64,000 bases of DNA from Lactobacillus corticis. GTDB taxonomy: Bacteria; Bacillota; Bacilli; Lactobacillales; Lactobacillaceae. Both the position numbers and the translations under genes were made by a program. This document shows, piece by piece, positions 7,597-17,161 of this stretch. Each line of letters starts with the position of its first letter. Position 1 is the stretch's first letter. The notes below the pieces were generated by a model. The model ran no database searches and was not told the DNA's origin. It saw only the letters and a program-made list of their open reading frames with translations. Where the stretch lies: contig NZ_BMAY01000001.1 in NCBI RefSeq assembly GCF_018327645.1, positions 62,001 to 126,000 on the forward strand, in the 5' to 3' direction.

Positions 7597-8616
7597 TTAC
7601 AGACGAATTTCAGGCTTAGGACTTCTGCCCATCATTTGCTTGATTTCTTCATCTACATCGGCATTTTCATAGCAAACCCGGTAAACCGCTTCGCTGATTG
7701 GCATGTCGATATCTTTTTCTTGAACCAGTTCATGAACGGCCTTGACAGTCGTTGCACCTTCAACTACCTGTCCCATGTGTTCAACGATCCAGTCAAGGTG
7801 CTTGCCTTCGCCTAATTGCTTGCCGGCACGCCAGTTCCGAGAGTTGACGGAAGTACAAGTTACGATCAAATCACCAATCCCAGACAAGCCACTGAAAGTT
7901 TGGGCTTGCGCACCAAAGTATTTCACGCCCAAGCGGGTAATTTCAGCTAAACCACGAGTCATTAAAGCAGCCTTGGCGTCATCGCCGTAGCCCTTGCCGA
8001 CTAAAATTCCGGCCGCAATCGCAATTACGTTCTTAACTGCTCCGCCGACTTCCACACCAATTAGATCATTGTTAGTGTAAAAACGGACGTAATTGTTTGA
8101 GAAGAGCTTTTGCACGAGCTTGGCGTTTTCTTCATTCGTTGAAGCACAAGTGATTGCCGTCAGGTCCTTTTGCGCAACATTTTCAGCGTGGCTTGGGCCA
8201 GAAATTGCGACAATCTTGTCGGTGTCGTTAGGATAAATTTCTTCAGTCAAAATGTCGCTAATCAGCTTCTTGCTGCCGGGTTCAATCCCCTTAGTAGCAG
8301 TTACTAAAAGCGGCTTGGTACCAAGCTTGTCCAAGATCGGTTTAACATTCTTAGCAACGATTCTAACTGCCTTGGTTGGCAAAACAAACAATAATAAGTC
8401 TGCGCCTGTAATAGCCTCTTCCAAGTTGCTGGTTGCTGGAACGTTCTCGTTTAATTTCCAGTCTTTCATGTAATGACTGTTAGTATGATGCTGGTTGATT
8501 TCTTCATTAACAGCGTCGATGTTGCCGTAGAGAACCACATCATTGCCATTATCTGCCAACATTGAGCCTAAAACTGAGCCCCATGAACCGTTACCTAAAA
8601 CTGCAATTTTTGTCAT
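7597..8616 (-). CDS. gpsA: Glycerol-3-phosphate dehydrogenase [NAD(P)+]
   Basis: It interconverts dihydroxyacetone phosphate and sn-glycerol 3-phosphate for phospholipid and teichoic acid synthesis. The 339-residue protein begins with the Rossmann signature VLGNGSWGS. It contains ISGPSHAENV and the GGAVKNVIAIAAG segment with the catalytic Lys, followed by GLSGIGDLIVTCTS, all typical of GpsA. It lies 44 bp downstream of lgt in the conserved hprK-lgt-gpsA-trxB order, consistent with a lipid/envelope operon. The start at 8616 is supported by AGAGAAA shortly upstream and by the family N-terminus. Confidence 0.97.
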   Translation of the reverse strand: MTKIAVLGNGSWGSVLGSMLADNGNDVVLYGNIDAVNEEINQHHTNSHYMKDWKLNENVPATSNLEEAITGADLLLFVLPTKAVRIVAKNVKPILDKLGTKPLLVTATKGIEPGSKKLISDILTEEIYPNDTDKIVAISGPSHAENVAQKDLTAITCASTNEENAKLVQKLFSNNYVRFYTNNDLIGVEVGGAVKNVIAIAAGILVGKGYGDDAKAALMTRGLAEITRLGVKYFGAQAQTFSGLSGIGDLIVTCTSVNSRNWRAGKQLGEGKHLDWIVEHMGQVVEGATTVKAVHELVQEKDIDMPISEAVYRVCYENADVDEEIKQMMGRSPKPEIRL

Positions 8617-8660
8617 AATTTTTCTCTCTATTCTTTCTAGTAAAACATTACTGTTCTATT

Positions 8661-9497
8661 TTAATCCCTACTGTAAGGATACTTCAAACCGCTGCCGTCT
8701 AAATACCATTTCGGCTTGACCACCTTACGCCGATATATCCACAAGGCTAGCGCACCGAAGAAGAGCACCACGCTTAGGGCTTGCGACACGCGGATCGTGC
8801 CAAACAGCATCAAACTATCGGTCCGCACCCCTTCTACAAAGAAGCGCACGACGGCGTACCACATAACGTAGGTCATAGCGACCTCGCCCTGCTTGAATAA
8901 ATGCTGGCGGTGGCGCAAGGACAAAATGATGATTAGTCCCAGCAAATTAAGCGCCGATTCATACAAGAAGGTTGGCTGATAGTAAGTACCGCCAATTTTC
9001 ATTTGCTGAATTATGAAGTCCGGCAAATGCAAGCTCTGCAAAAAGCTGAGACTTGTGGCAGCACCGTGGGCTTCTTGGTTGACAAAGTTGCCCCAGCGGC
9101 CTAAAACCTGCGCCGCCATCACGCCTGGCGCAATAATGTCCAGCATTAAAAATGTCGGCAGCATCCGCTTGTAGCAAAATACCACTAAAACCAAGAGACC
9201 AGCAATCAAACCGCCATAAATGGCGATCCCGCCGTTCCAAATCGCAATAATTTGGCCGGGGTTTTGGGAATAATACGGCCACTCAAAAATGACATAGTAA
9301 ATTCTTGCCCCCACATAGCCCAGTGGCACCATCCACAACAGGAGGTCAATAAAGTCGTCAGCAATGATCTGACGCTTTTTTCCCTCGTTGATTGCCATCC
9401 AAGTGGCCAGCAAAATGGCAAAAGCCATGTTGACGCCGTACCACTTTACGCTCAGGTTGCCGATTTGAAAGGCCACCCGATTAATTACTAATTCCAT
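8661..9497 (-). CDS. lgt: Prolipoprotein diacylglyceryl transferase
   Basis: This membrane enzyme transfers a diacylglyceryl group from phosphatidylglycerol to the lipobox Cys of prelipoproteins. The 278-residue protein has about seven hydrophobic segments. It carries the Lgt signature around LGRWGNFVNQEAHG, with the invariant Arg, Asn and Glu residues. GGIAIYGGLI and the C-terminal VRFFVEGVRTDSL are also family hallmarks. Only 3 bp separate it from hprK upstream, so the two genes are co-transcribed. Confidence 0.96.
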   Translation of the reverse strand: MELVINRVAFQIGNLSVKWYGVNMAFAILLATWMAINEGKKRQIIADDFIDLLLWMVPLGYVGARIYYVIFEWPYYSQNPGQIIAIWNGGIAIYGGLIAGLLVLVVFCYKRMLPTFLMLDIIAPGVMAAQVLGRWGNFVNQEAHGAATSLSFLQSLHLPDFIIQQMKIGGTYYQPTFLYESALNLLGLIIILSLRHRQHLFKQGEVAMTYVMWYAVVRFFVEGVRTDSLMLFGTIRVSQALSVVLFFGALALWIYRRKVVKPKWYLDGSGLKYPYSRD

Positions 9498-9500
9498 TGA

Positions 9501-10460
9501 TTACTTCGTTCCCTTTGCTTGATTTTTCTTTGAATTATCGGCAATCATCTTGGTTAGGTTGTCGTCAAATTTTTGCGTAGCATCATAGCCCATCTTCTTG
9601 GCCCGGAAGTTCATGGCAGCTACTTCAATAATAATTTCCAAATTGCGGCCCACCTTAACCGGAATGGTAACTTGTGGCACTTCTACGTTGCAGATTTCCA
9701 TGGTATCTTCATTAAAGCCTAGGCGGTCATAGTTGGCTGATTGGTCCCAATTAACCAGGTTAATTACCAGCTGAATTTCAGCTGAATCTTTCACCGCTCC
9801 TGCCCCAAACAAGTTCATCACATCAATAATGCCGATCCCGCGGATTTCCATCAGATGCTTGAGAATTTGCGGAGCTTCGCCGACAACCGTTTCATGGTCT
9901 TTTTGGTAAACATCCACCCGGTCGTCGGCAATCAAGCGGTGACCGCGCTGAACCAGGCCAAGGGCGGTTTCGCTTTTACCAACGCCACTGGCACCGCGCA
10001 GCAAGATCCCCATCCCTTTAATTTCAACTAAAACGCCGTGGATCGATTCGCGCTTGGCGAGTTCTTCACGCAGATATTGCGTCAGCATCCCGGAAAGATA
10101 GGTCGTGCTCTCACCCGAAGTTAAAATCGGGATCTGGTGGGCTTCAGCTGCCTCTTTTAATTCTTTGGGAATCGGCAAGCGGCGTGAAATCAAGAAGCAC
10201 GGCGTCTTGGGGGTGCACATTTTTTCAAACACCTTAACCAAGGAATCATGATCTAACATGGCCGCATAAGAAATTTCCGTCCGGCCTAAGAGCTGAATTC
10301 GTTCGGCCGGATAAAAATCAAAGTAGCCGGTCAATTCCAGCCCTGGCCGATAGATATCCGACACCGAAATGCTTTTTCCTTCCAAGTACTCCTGCCCTTG
10401 GTAAACATGCAAGACATTGTTATCTGCAATCAGTTGCGATAAAGTTACGGTTTCACTCAT
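9501..10460 (-). CDS. hprK: HPr kinase/phosphorylase
   Basis: This bifunctional enzyme phosphorylates and dephosphorylates Ser46 of HPr, the key step in CcpA-mediated carbon catabolite control. The 319-residue protein has His141 upstream of the P-loop GASGVGKS (156-163) and the HprK signature [10 protein letters not shown] (205-214). Its target HPr is encoded in this window at 46715-46981. The ATG overlaps the TGA of the small membrane-protein gene upstream by 4 bp, and lgt follows after 3 bp, so all three form one operon. Confidence 0.97.
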   Translation of the reverse strand: MSETVTLSQLIADNNVLHVYQGQEYLEGKSISVSDIYRPGLELTGYFDFYPAERIQLLGRTEISYAAMLDHDSLVKVFEKMCTPKTPCFLISRRLPIPKELKEAAEAHQIPILTSGESTTYLSGMLTQYLREELAKRESIHGVLVEIKGMGILLRGASGVGKSETALGLVQRGHRLIADDRVDVYQKDHETVVGEAPQILKHLMEIRGIGIIDVMNLFGAGAVKDSAEIQLVINLVNWDQSANYDRLGFNEDTMEICNVEVPQVTIPVKVGRNLEIIIEVAAMNFRAKKMGYDATQKFDDNLTKMIADNSKKNQAKGTK

Positions 10461-10750
10461 TTTTTCGCCTCATCATCATCTACATCTTTAACATGCACGT
10501 CGCGAGCCTGCTGACGGCCATCATCTGGTTCATCCGGATCATTCAAGTTGAAAAAATCATCAGGCGTTAGGTTCGGCTTCTTAGTTTTGCCCATTTTAAC
10601 GCGGATCCAATAAATCAACCAAATAATCAGGCCTGCCACAATAATAATCGGCAACAGATAAAGTGCCACTTGGACCGCCAAGCCGATCAGTGCCAAGATT
10701 ACGATTGCCCCTGCGATTAAGAGGAGCCATTGCTTCCAATTTAATTTCAT
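10457..10750 (-). CDS. Small membrane protein between prfB and hprK
   Basis: I do not recognise a named family. ATG 10750 is chosen because AGGTGA lies 5 bases upstream; a GTG directly after the prfB stop would place that site inside the gene. The 97-residue protein has two closely spaced hydrophobic segments (about residues 8-26 and 29-46) and a very acidic, Asp-rich C-terminus (ending DVDDDEAKK). The hydrophilic tail probably faces the cytoplasm. It is translationally coupled to hprK (4-bp overlap) and immediately follows prfB. A phage-shock or envelope role is possible, but nothing in the sequence proves it. Confidence 0.75.
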   Translation of the reverse strand: MKLNWKQWLLLIAGAIVILALIGLAVQVALYLLPIIIVAGLIIWLIYWIRVKMGKTKKPNLTPDDFFNLNDPDEPDDGRQQARDVHVKDVDDDEAKK

Positions 10751-10759
10751 ATACGTCAC

Positions 10760-11876
10760 CTAGTCAGGATTTTCCTGGCTTAATAACCATTGCAAATAAG
10801 CGTAAATAAAGCCATCCAGTTTGCCATCCATCACGCCGCTGGTATCAGCTGTTTCATAGCCGGTCCGCAGATCTTTGACCAAATTATAGGGGTGAAAGAC
10901 ATAGCTGCGGATTTGACTGCCCCAGCCGATTTCTTTTTGCTCACCCTTAAGCGCGGCCTTTTCTTGCCGCTTCTTTTCTTCTTCCAGGTGGAAGAGCTTA
11001 GCCCGCAGCTCATTCATCGCGGTTTCTCGGTTCTGCAATTGCGAACGCTGGGCTTGACTGGTAGTCACAATACCTGTTGGCAGGTGGGTGATCCGCACGG
11101 CACTAGAGGTTTTGTTAATGTGCTGACCACCGGCACCGCTGGAGCGATAAACATCAATCCGCAAATCCTTCGGGTCGATGGCGATTTCGATTGAATCATC
11201 TACTTCTGGAATAACTTCCACCGAAGCAAAGGAGGTATGGCGCCGCTTATTCGAGTCAAATGGCGAAATCCGCACCAAACGGTGGACGCCATGCTCGCTT
11301 TTTAATAAGCCATAGGCATTGGCGCCGCTGATTTTAATTGAAGCACTCTTTAGGCCTGCCTCATCCCCGGCTTCATAGTTGTTCAATTCGAACTTCAAGC
11401 CTTTGCTTTCGCAATACCGCTGATACATTCTTAAAAGCATCTGCGCCCAATCCTGGGCTTCAGTGCCGCCGGCACCCGGGTGAATTTCCATCAGGGCATT
11501 ATGGCCGTCATATTGGCCCGACAAGAGCAGATCCAATTCATAATTGGCAAAGGCTTCCTCTAGCTCCTTTAAGCTATCAGTCGCTTCTTGGGCTAAGTCA
11601 GGATCAGCTTCTTCCGTTAGCAGTTCAACCATGGCCGCTTCGTCAGCCAATCCGTCCTGCAATTTGCTAAAAGAATCCTTCTTCTCTTTGAGCTTGTTGG
11701 TTTCATTGATCAATTCCTGTGCAGCTGCTTGATCATCCCAAAAGCTCGGTTCAGCCATCTTATGCTCATTTAGGGCAATGCTTTCAGTAATGGCATCTAA
11801 GTCAAAGAGACCCCCTAAAGTGGTCTAATTTGGCTTGCAACTTAGTTAGTTCACTTTGAATTTCGCTTAGTTCCAT
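10760..11876 (-). CDS. prfB: Peptide chain release factor 2, with programmed +1 frameshift
   Basis: RF2 recognises UGA and UAA stop codons and triggers peptide release. The gene starts at ATG 11876, reads 24 codons to an in-frame TGA at 11804-11802, then shifts +1 and continues to 10760, giving 371 residues. The shift site has the classical layout: AGG GGG TCT CTT TGA C, with an internal Shine-Dalgarno-like AGGGGG upstream of CTT TGA. The main frame carries the SPF anticodon-like tripeptide (RISPFDSNKR) and the catalytic GGQ (SSGAGGQHINK). The shift lets RF2 levels regulate RF2 synthesis. It lies 135 bp downstream of secA, the usual neighbour. Confidence 0.96.
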
Positions 11877-11959
11877 AATATATCCTCTCAAACATATAAT
11901 CTGACCTTATCTTATCAAAAAATAGCGGACAAAAACCTGAATGATGGAAATTTTAGCAA

Positions 11960-11992
11960 AAAGAAAAAAGTCTGGGGCTGTTCCCCAAACTC
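11960..11992 (-). terminator. Intrinsic terminator of secA
   Basis: On the minus strand AGTTTGGGG and CCCCAGACT pair around a 5-base loop and are followed by a T-rich tract. It lies between secA and prfB, so prfB probably has its own promoter. Confidence 0.8.
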
Positions 11993-12011
11993 TTCTAAAT
12001 TTTGCCATTAA

Positions 12012-14411
12012 TTACCGGGTTAAGTTTTCTCTGATTTCAGCCTTTAAGAACAGACGGGTAACGTCAAATTCAATGTTGGAAATCATTTCTTCAAACATCC
12101 GGTAACCTGAATCTTGATATTCAACTAATGGGTTCAATTGACCATAGCCCCGTAAACCAATTGATTGCCGCAATTGGTCCATGGCATCGATGTGGTCAGT
12201 CCAGCGTTCGTCAACGACCCGCAGGATTACCACCTTTTCAAATTCCAGCATTTGTTCTGGATCATTAAAAACTGAGGCCTTTTGGTCATAGTTGCGTTCA
12301 GCTTCTTCATATAATTGCTTCTTCAAATCAGCAGCTGAGATTTCCTTAAAGTCAATCTTGTTGGTAAAGTCTTCCGAAGCAATCGTTGAACTGATGAAGT
12401 CGCGCAAACTGTCGATCCGCCAATCTTTCCGATCGCCGTTAGTGAACATGTCGACTTGACTGTCGATTGTCCGCTTGATCATTGGCATTAAGACATCTTT
12501 CAAAGACTTGTCTTCTTCAATGACCTGCATCCGTTCACCGTAGATGATTTCCCGCTGAATCCGCATAACATCATCGTATTGCAGGGTTTGCTTACGCGTG
12601 TCGTAGTTGTTGCCTTCGACCCGTTTTTGGGCACTTTCAACTTGGCGGGTAATCAAACGACTTTCAATGACCTTGTCGTCATCGTTATCGCTCAAGCGGT
12701 CAAGGAAGTCCTTCACCCGATCGCCCCCGAAGCGCTTCATCAAGTCATCTTCTAGTGACAGGTAGAAACGAGTTTCACCAGGGTCACCTTGACGACCTGA
12801 ACGACCACGGAGCTGGTTGTCAATCCGGCGAGATTCGTGTCGTTCAGTCCCGATTACGGCTAAACCGCCTAATTCTTTTACGCCAGGCCCCAGCTTGATG
12901 TCAGTACCACGACCGGCCATGTTGGTGGCAATCGTAACGGCCCCGCGTTGCCCCGCGTTCATGATGATGGCAGCTTCTTTGGCGTGGTTCTTAGCGTTCA
13001 AAACGGCGTGCGGAATGCCGGCTTTGTCCAAAAGCTTGCTCAAAAGTTCTGAGCTTTCAATGGCAACCGTACCCACCAAAACTGGCTGGCCTTTTTCATG
13101 ACGCTTGGCAATATCAGCAACAACGGCGTTAAACTTGCTTTCCAAAGTTGGATAGAGCACGTCCGGGTTATCAATTCTGGCAATTGGCCGGTTAGTTGGA
13201 ATAGTGATAACTTCCATGTTGTAAATTTCACGGAATTCTTCTTCTTCCGTCTTGGCCGTCCCTGTCATCCCGGAAAGCTTTTTGTACATTCTGAAGTAGT
13301 TCTGGTAGGTAATCGTAGCTTGGGTCTTGGATTCTTCTTGAATCTTGACGTTTTCCTTAGCTTCGATGGCTTGGTGCAGCCCATCTGAGTAGCGCCGACC
13401 TTCCATTACCCGACCAGTGAAGGAGTCAACGATCAAAACTTCACCGTTTTGGACAACGTAGTCGATATCCTTCAGCATGATGTAGTTAGCCCGCAAGGCT
13501 TGGTCAATGTGGTGAACCAGCTTTTGGTTTTCAACATCATACAAGTTTTCCAAGCCAAAGTGTTCTTCGGCCTTCTTAATTCCTTGCCGCGTTAAGGAAA
13601 TGGTCTTGGTTGGCCAGTCAATCTTGTAGTCGCCGTAATCCTTGGTGTCATCGGCATCATCGTCTGACTTGTCTTCAGTCAATTTCTTGACAAAACGGTC
13701 GGCTCTAATGTAATCACCAGTTGCTTGTTCAGCTTCACCAGAAATAATCAATGGCGTTCTGGCTTCATCGATCAAAATTGAGTCAACTTCGTCGATGATG
13801 GCATAATTCAATGGTCGTTGAACCATTTGTTCCTTATAAACCACCATATTGTCCCGCAGGTAGTCAAAACCTAATTCGGAGTTGGTTGAATAAGTAACAT
13901 CGCAATTATAAGCTTCACGCTTTTCATCAGGGGTCATGCTGTTTAAGTTCAAGCCGGTACTCAAACCTAACCAGCGGTACAATTGCCCCATTTCGCTTTC
14001 GTCACGGCTTGACAAGTATTCGTTAACCGTAACTACGTGAACGCCTTTGCCTTCTAGCGCATTCAGATAAACTGGCATGGTAGCCGTCAAGGTCTTCCCT
14101 TCACCGGTCATCATTTCGGCAATGTTACCGTAGTGCAGCGCAATCCCACCCAAAATTTGGACGTGGAATGGGTACAAGCCCAATACGCGCTTAGCGCCTT
14201 CACGGGCAACCGCAAACGCTTCTGGCAATAAGTCGTCGAGCGTTTCGCCGTCCTTGATGCGTTTTTTGAATTCATCGGTTTTGGCTTGCAGTTCTTCATC
14301 TGAAAGCTTGCTCATTTCGTCAGCATGAGCTTCAACCTTATCTGCAATTTTTTCGAATTTCTTTAGTTCTCGCTTATCAGCGTTATAGATTTTCTTTAAA
14401 ATGTTTGCCAT
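12012..14411 (-). CDS. secA: Preprotein translocase ATPase SecA
   Basis: SecA is the ATP-driven motor that pushes unfolded preproteins through SecYEG. The 799-residue protein has the Walker A segment [10 protein letters not shown] at about 101-110, the DEVDS box ([13 protein letters not shown]), [11 protein letters not shown] and the C-terminal helical wing and scaffold segments. It ends at AEIRENLTR and lacks the zinc-binding Cys/His tail of many SecA proteins, as in other lactobacilli. The hpf gene precedes it on the same strand, separated by a terminator. Confidence 0.97.
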   Translation of the reverse strand: MANILKKIYNADKRELKKFEKIADKVEAHADEMSKLSDEELQAKTDEFKKRIKDGETLDDLLPEAFAVAREGAKRVLGLYPFHVQILGGIALHYGNIAEMMTGEGKTLTATMPVYLNALEGKGVHVVTVNEYLSSRDESEMGQLYRWLGLSTGLNLNSMTPDEKREAYNCDVTYSTNSELGFDYLRDNMVVYKEQMVQRPLNYAIIDEVDSILIDEARTPLIISGEAEQATGDYIRADRFVKKLTEDKSDDDADDTKDYGDYKIDWPTKTISLTRQGIKKAEEHFGLENLYDVENQKLVHHIDQALRANYIMLKDIDYVVQNGEVLIVDSFTGRVMEGRRYSDGLHQAIEAKENVKIQEESKTQATITYQNYFRMYKKLSGMTGTAKTEEEEFREIYNMEVITIPTNRPIARIDNPDVLYPTLESKFNAVVADIAKRHEKGQPVLVGTVAIESSELLSKLLDKAGIPHAVLNAKNHAKEAAIIMNAGQRGAVTIATNMAGRGTDIKLGPGVKELGGLAVIGTERHESRRIDNQLRGRSGRQGDPGETRFYLSLEDDLMKRFGGDRVKDFLDRLSDNDDDKVIESRLITRQVESAQKRVEGNNYDTRKQTLQYDDVMRIQREIIYGERMQVIEEDKSLKDVLMPMIKRTIDSQVDMFTNGDRKDWRIDSLRDFISSTIASEDFTNKIDFKEISAADLKKQLYEEAERNYDQKASVFNDPEQMLEFEKVVILRVVDERWTDHIDAMDQLRQSIGLRGYGQLNPLVEYQDSGYRMFEEMISNIEFDVTRLFLKAEIRENLTR

Positions 14412-14469
14412 TCAATCGGTCCTTATTGTCGTAAAGTCTAAAAATACAGGCTAATTTTATCATAAATGC

Positions 14470-14507
14470 CGAGAAAAATAAAACCTTGCCCGGATTCGGA
14501 CAAGGTT
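14470..14507 (-). terminator. Intrinsic terminator of hpf
   Basis: On the minus strand ACCTTGTCCG and CGGGCAAGGT (one mismatch) form a stem, followed by TTTTATTTTT. It separates hpf from secA. Confidence 0.8.
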
Positions 14508-14541
14508 CATTAATCATCAGTTTGCTTTAGTAAATTACAAT

Positions 14542-15087
14542 TTATTCATTCGTTTCAATTAAGCCATATCGGCCGTCGTTTCTGCGGTAGACAACGCTGG
14601 TACCGTTGGTTTCAGCGTCTTGGAAGACGAAGAAATCATGTTCCAACATGTCCATTTGCAAAATTGCCTCTTCCGGATCCATCGGCTTCAAGTTTACCTG
14701 CTTGTTGCGCACAATGTCAAAAGCTTTGCTTTCTTCCTTTGGTTCTTCCGGGGTTTCAACAAAGAAATCCTGCAGACCCTTTTCACGACTCTTGCGGTTT
14801 ACCCGCGTCTTGTACTTTCTGATTTGCCGTTCCAGCTTCTCAGATACAAAGTCAATACTCCGATACATGTCATCGGTAGTTTCTTCAGCACGCAAAACCA
14901 GGTAAGGCAAAGGAATCGTAACTTCAACTTTGGCTGTGTGATCACGGTAAATCTTTAAGTTTACGTGAGCGATCACATCTTGGTTCAGTTCAAAGTACTT
15001 CTCGAGTTTCTTCAAACGCTTTTCAACATAGTTTCTTAAAGCATCTGTTACTTCGACATTTTCTCCACGAACATTGTACTTTAACAT
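14542..15087 (-). CDS. hpf: Ribosome hibernation promoting factor, long form
   Basis: Long HPF dimerises 70S ribosomes into inactive 100S particles in stationary phase or stress. ATG 15087 is preceded by AAGGAGA and gives 181 residues; the open frame extends to 15177 without a ribosome site. The N-terminal domain (MLKYNVRGENVEVTDALRNYVEKRL) binds the decoding centre. The C-terminal domain (about 120-181, including VVYRRNDGRYGLIE) mediates dimerisation. The promoter has an extended -10 (TGGTATAAT) and overlaps a cre-like sequence that is one base short. Confidence 0.95.
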   Translation of the reverse strand: MLKYNVRGENVEVTDALRNYVEKRLKKLEKYFELNQDVIAHVNLKIYRDHTAKVEVTIPLPYLVLRAEETTDDMYRSIDFVSEKLERQIRKYKTRVNRKSREKGLQDFFVETPEEPKEESKAFDIVRNKQVNLKPMDPEEAILQMDMLEHDFFVFQDAETNGTSVVYRRNDGRYGLIETNE

Positions 15088-15132
15088 ATAAGATTCTCCT
15101 TTCTCCGCTACGCGGTTTTTCTTTACACCTTT

Positions 15133-15160
15133 ATTATACCAAATTAGTGTAAGCGTTTCA
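15133..15160 (-). promoter_or_regulatory. Candidate hpf promoter with cre-like sequence
   Basis: On the minus strand the extended -10 TGGTATAAT occupies 15141-15133. Just upstream the plus strand reads TGTAAGCGTTTCA (15148-15160), which matches a cre except that one base is missing. A stationary-phase or carbon-responsive role would suit hpf but is not shown. Confidence 0.4.
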
Positions 15161-15167
15161 CTGAAAT

Positions 15168-15848
15168 CTAGCGACAAATTGTGAAAGACTTGATTTTAGC
15201 GCTTGGAAAAGCTCTGCGTAAGCAGTCGCGAGCGTGATAAAGCGTGCGACCGGTAGTATAAATGTCATCCAGCAATAAGATTTTGCTGATACTTCTATTG
15301 TAAATAGGATAGTTTACATCTGCAAGCACAAAGCCTTGCTCAGCCTCTAGGCGCTCCTGCCGGCTGCGCATCCCCTGGGCACCTTGACCGGGGATTTTGG
15401 TCAAAAGCGGCTTTAAGGCGTAATTGCCAAAAATCGCTTCAATTGTGTCAAAGCCCCGCTTAGCTTGATGTTCCGGCGAAGTCGGAATCGGCACCAAAAG
15501 CCAGTTTGGCAAAGGCGGCAAGAAGCTGGCTAAAACCTGGGCGAGTTGATAGTCGCCGTACCTTTTATATTGCACCATCAAGTCGTGCATGGCCTGGTCA
15601 TAATGATAAAGGCTGCAATTAACCAGCAAATCGCCGTCATAGATTTGCTCCCAGCGCTGGCAATCGCGGCATAATTGGGCCGTCTGTTGACTGCGACCGC
15701 AAGCCGGACAGCGAATTGGCCCAAGCGGCTGAAACAATTTTTGACAATGGGGACACAAAACTGCTTCATGAAAAGCCTGAAAGGAAAACAGCCTGACTAA
15801 ATCAACTGGCGGCAGAAAACAATTCCCACATAAAAGGCACACTCTCAT
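15168..15848 (-). CDS. comFC: ComF-family competence protein (phosphoribosyltransferase-like)
   Basis: ComFC is a late competence protein that works with ComFA in DNA uptake; its fold is that of a phosphoribosyltransferase. The 226-residue protein begins with Cys clusters that can bind zinc (CLLCGNC, CPHC, CPACGR, CRDC). It carries the PRPP-binding motif LLLDDIYTTGRT near the C-terminus. Its start overlaps the comFA stop by 4 bp, so the pair is translationally coupled and controlled from the comFA promoter. Confidence 0.93.
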   Translation of the reverse strand: MRVCLLCGNCFLPPVDLVRLFSFQAFHEAVLCPHCQKLFQPLGPIRCPACGRSQQTAQLCRDCQRWEQIYDGDLLVNCSLYHYDQAMHDLMVQYKRYGDYQLAQVLASFLPPLPNWLLVPIPTSPEHQAKRGFDTIEAIFGNYALKPLLTKIPGQGAQGMRSRQERLEAEQGFVLADVNYPIYNRSISKILLLDDIYTTGRTLYHARDCLRRAFPSAKIKSFTICR

Positions 15849-17116
15849 TGATTCATCTCCTGGATTTCCTGCATGGCTTGCCGAATATTATGGGTATAGC
15901 GATGGTAACAAAATAATACCAAGCCCGTCGGGTCATCACTCGCCCGTCCCACGCGGCCAGCAATCTGCACCAAGGAACTAGCACTATAGATGCGGTCATC
16001 AGCTGCTAAAATTATCACCCACACATGCTTAAAAGTTACGCCCCGCTCTAAAATTGTCGTCGTCACCAATATTTCTAATTCGCCCCGGCGAAATGCCTCA
16101 ACCTTGCTAAGTCGTTCCGGATCAGCCGCATGAACTCCGGCAAGCTTTAGCTGAGCAAATTGCGGATCAGCCTTGATGGCGGCCAAATATGCTGGAATTT
16201 CGGTAATTTTCGGCACAAACAACAATAAGGGGTGACCAGCTTTTATTGCCCGGGAAATATGCTCCGCTAATTGCGGATTAAGTCTGCCATGGTTGAGATA
16301 TGGCCTTAAAAATAGCTTTTCCCTGGGCACAGGCAATTTTTGCCCGTGAAACCGGCGCTTAAGCGTTAATTTGGCGACTTTGCCTTGATTAATCTCTGCT
16401 AGCAAGTCACTGGTTGGCGTAGCCGTTAGGTAAACCGTGACGCCCGCAGTTTTGACGGCATTTTTGGCACCAAAATGCAGCATGGGATCACCAGCGTAAG
16501 GAAACGAATCAACTTCATCAATAATGAGCAAGTCAAAGGCCCGGTAAAATTTTAACAACTGATGCGTGGTCAGCAAGGTTAATTGCTCACACCCTGGTTC
16601 TGCTTCTCGCTTGCCGTGATAGCAGCCCACCTTGATTTGGGCAAAAGCCTCCGCCAGACGCGGATAAAGTTCATTAATCACGTCAATTCTTGGAGCAGCG
16701 ACAGCCGCCCGCTTGCCATCTGCTAGACAAGCTGCCAGCAAAGGAAACAGCATTTCGGTTTTGCCAGCCCCGGTTACAGCATGGACTAGCGTGGTTTTAC
16801 CCGCATGATAGTTGTTAACCAATGCTTGACTGATTTTGGTTTGATGCTTGGTCAGCTTCCCTTGCCAGGTCAAGGGCGCGGGATTTTTTGGAAAAACTGC
16901 TGTTGCCAAATTGCGCACTAACACCTGGTCTTCACTCACTCGTCCGATCCCCAGACAGGAGCGACAATATCGCTTTCGGCTCGGCAAGTAGGCTAAGAGC
17001 TGACTGCCACAACGCTGACAGCGATCAGCTTGAATTGCTGGAACTTTTTCACAAGTGCTAATTGTGGTAATATCCTCTTGATTAGCCAACCATTGGCGTC
17101 CAATTAATTCATCCAT
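15845..17116 (-). CDS. comFA: Competence DNA-uptake helicase ComFA
   Basis: This is a superfamily 2 DEAD-like ATPase that powers import of single-stranded DNA into the cytoplasm. The 423-residue protein has an N-terminal zinc-binding region (CQRCGS and CRSCLG), the Walker A segment AVTGAGKTEM, the DEVD box (LIIDEVDSF), motif III (YLTATPT) and motif VI (QIAGRVGRAS). ATG 17116 is preceded by GAGGAGG. A conserved 24-bp competence-type promoter element (17138-17161) lies 21 bases upstream of the start. It is divergent from yigZ, as in related bacteria. Confidence 0.95.
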   Translation of the reverse strand: MDELIGRQWLANQEDITTISTCEKVPAIQADRCQRCGSQLLAYLPSRKRYCRSCLGIGRVSEDQVLVRNLATAVFPKNPAPLTWQGKLTKHQTKISQALVNNYHAGKTTLVHAVTGAGKTEMLFPLLAACLADGKRAAVAAPRIDVINELYPRLAEAFAQIKVGCYHGKREAEPGCEQLTLLTTHQLLKFYRAFDLLIIDEVDSFPYAGDPMLHFGAKNAVKTAGVTVYLTATPTSDLLAEINQGKVAKLTLKRRFHGQKLPVPREKLFLRPYLNHGRLNPQLAEHISRAIKAGHPLLLFVPKITEIPAYLAAIKADPQFAQLKLAGVHAADPERLSKVEAFRRGELEILVTTTILERGVTFKHVWVIILAADDRIYSASSLVQIAGRVGRASDDPTGLVLFCYHRYTHNIRQAMQEIQEMNQ

Positions 17117-17137
17117 AAAAACCTCCTCAAGAGTAAT

Positions 17138-17161
17138 TACGCAAAAAAGGAAAATTTTTCA
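17138..17161 (-). promoter_or_regulatory. Candidate competence promoter (com box) of comFA
   Basis: The minus strand reads TGAAAAA-N5-CTTTTTTGCGTA, identical in sequence and spacing to elements upstream of recA and coiA. The edge of the box is 21 bases from the comFA ATG. The spacing between the TGAAAAA and GCGTA blocks suits an alternative sigma factor of the ComX/SigH type. The far end of the box overlaps the yigZ start codon on the other strand. Confidence 0.75.

Noticed and set aside
10790-11194. 134-codon plus-strand frame opposite prfB
   Set aside because: It is a shadow of the conserved prfB reading frame, with no independent signals.
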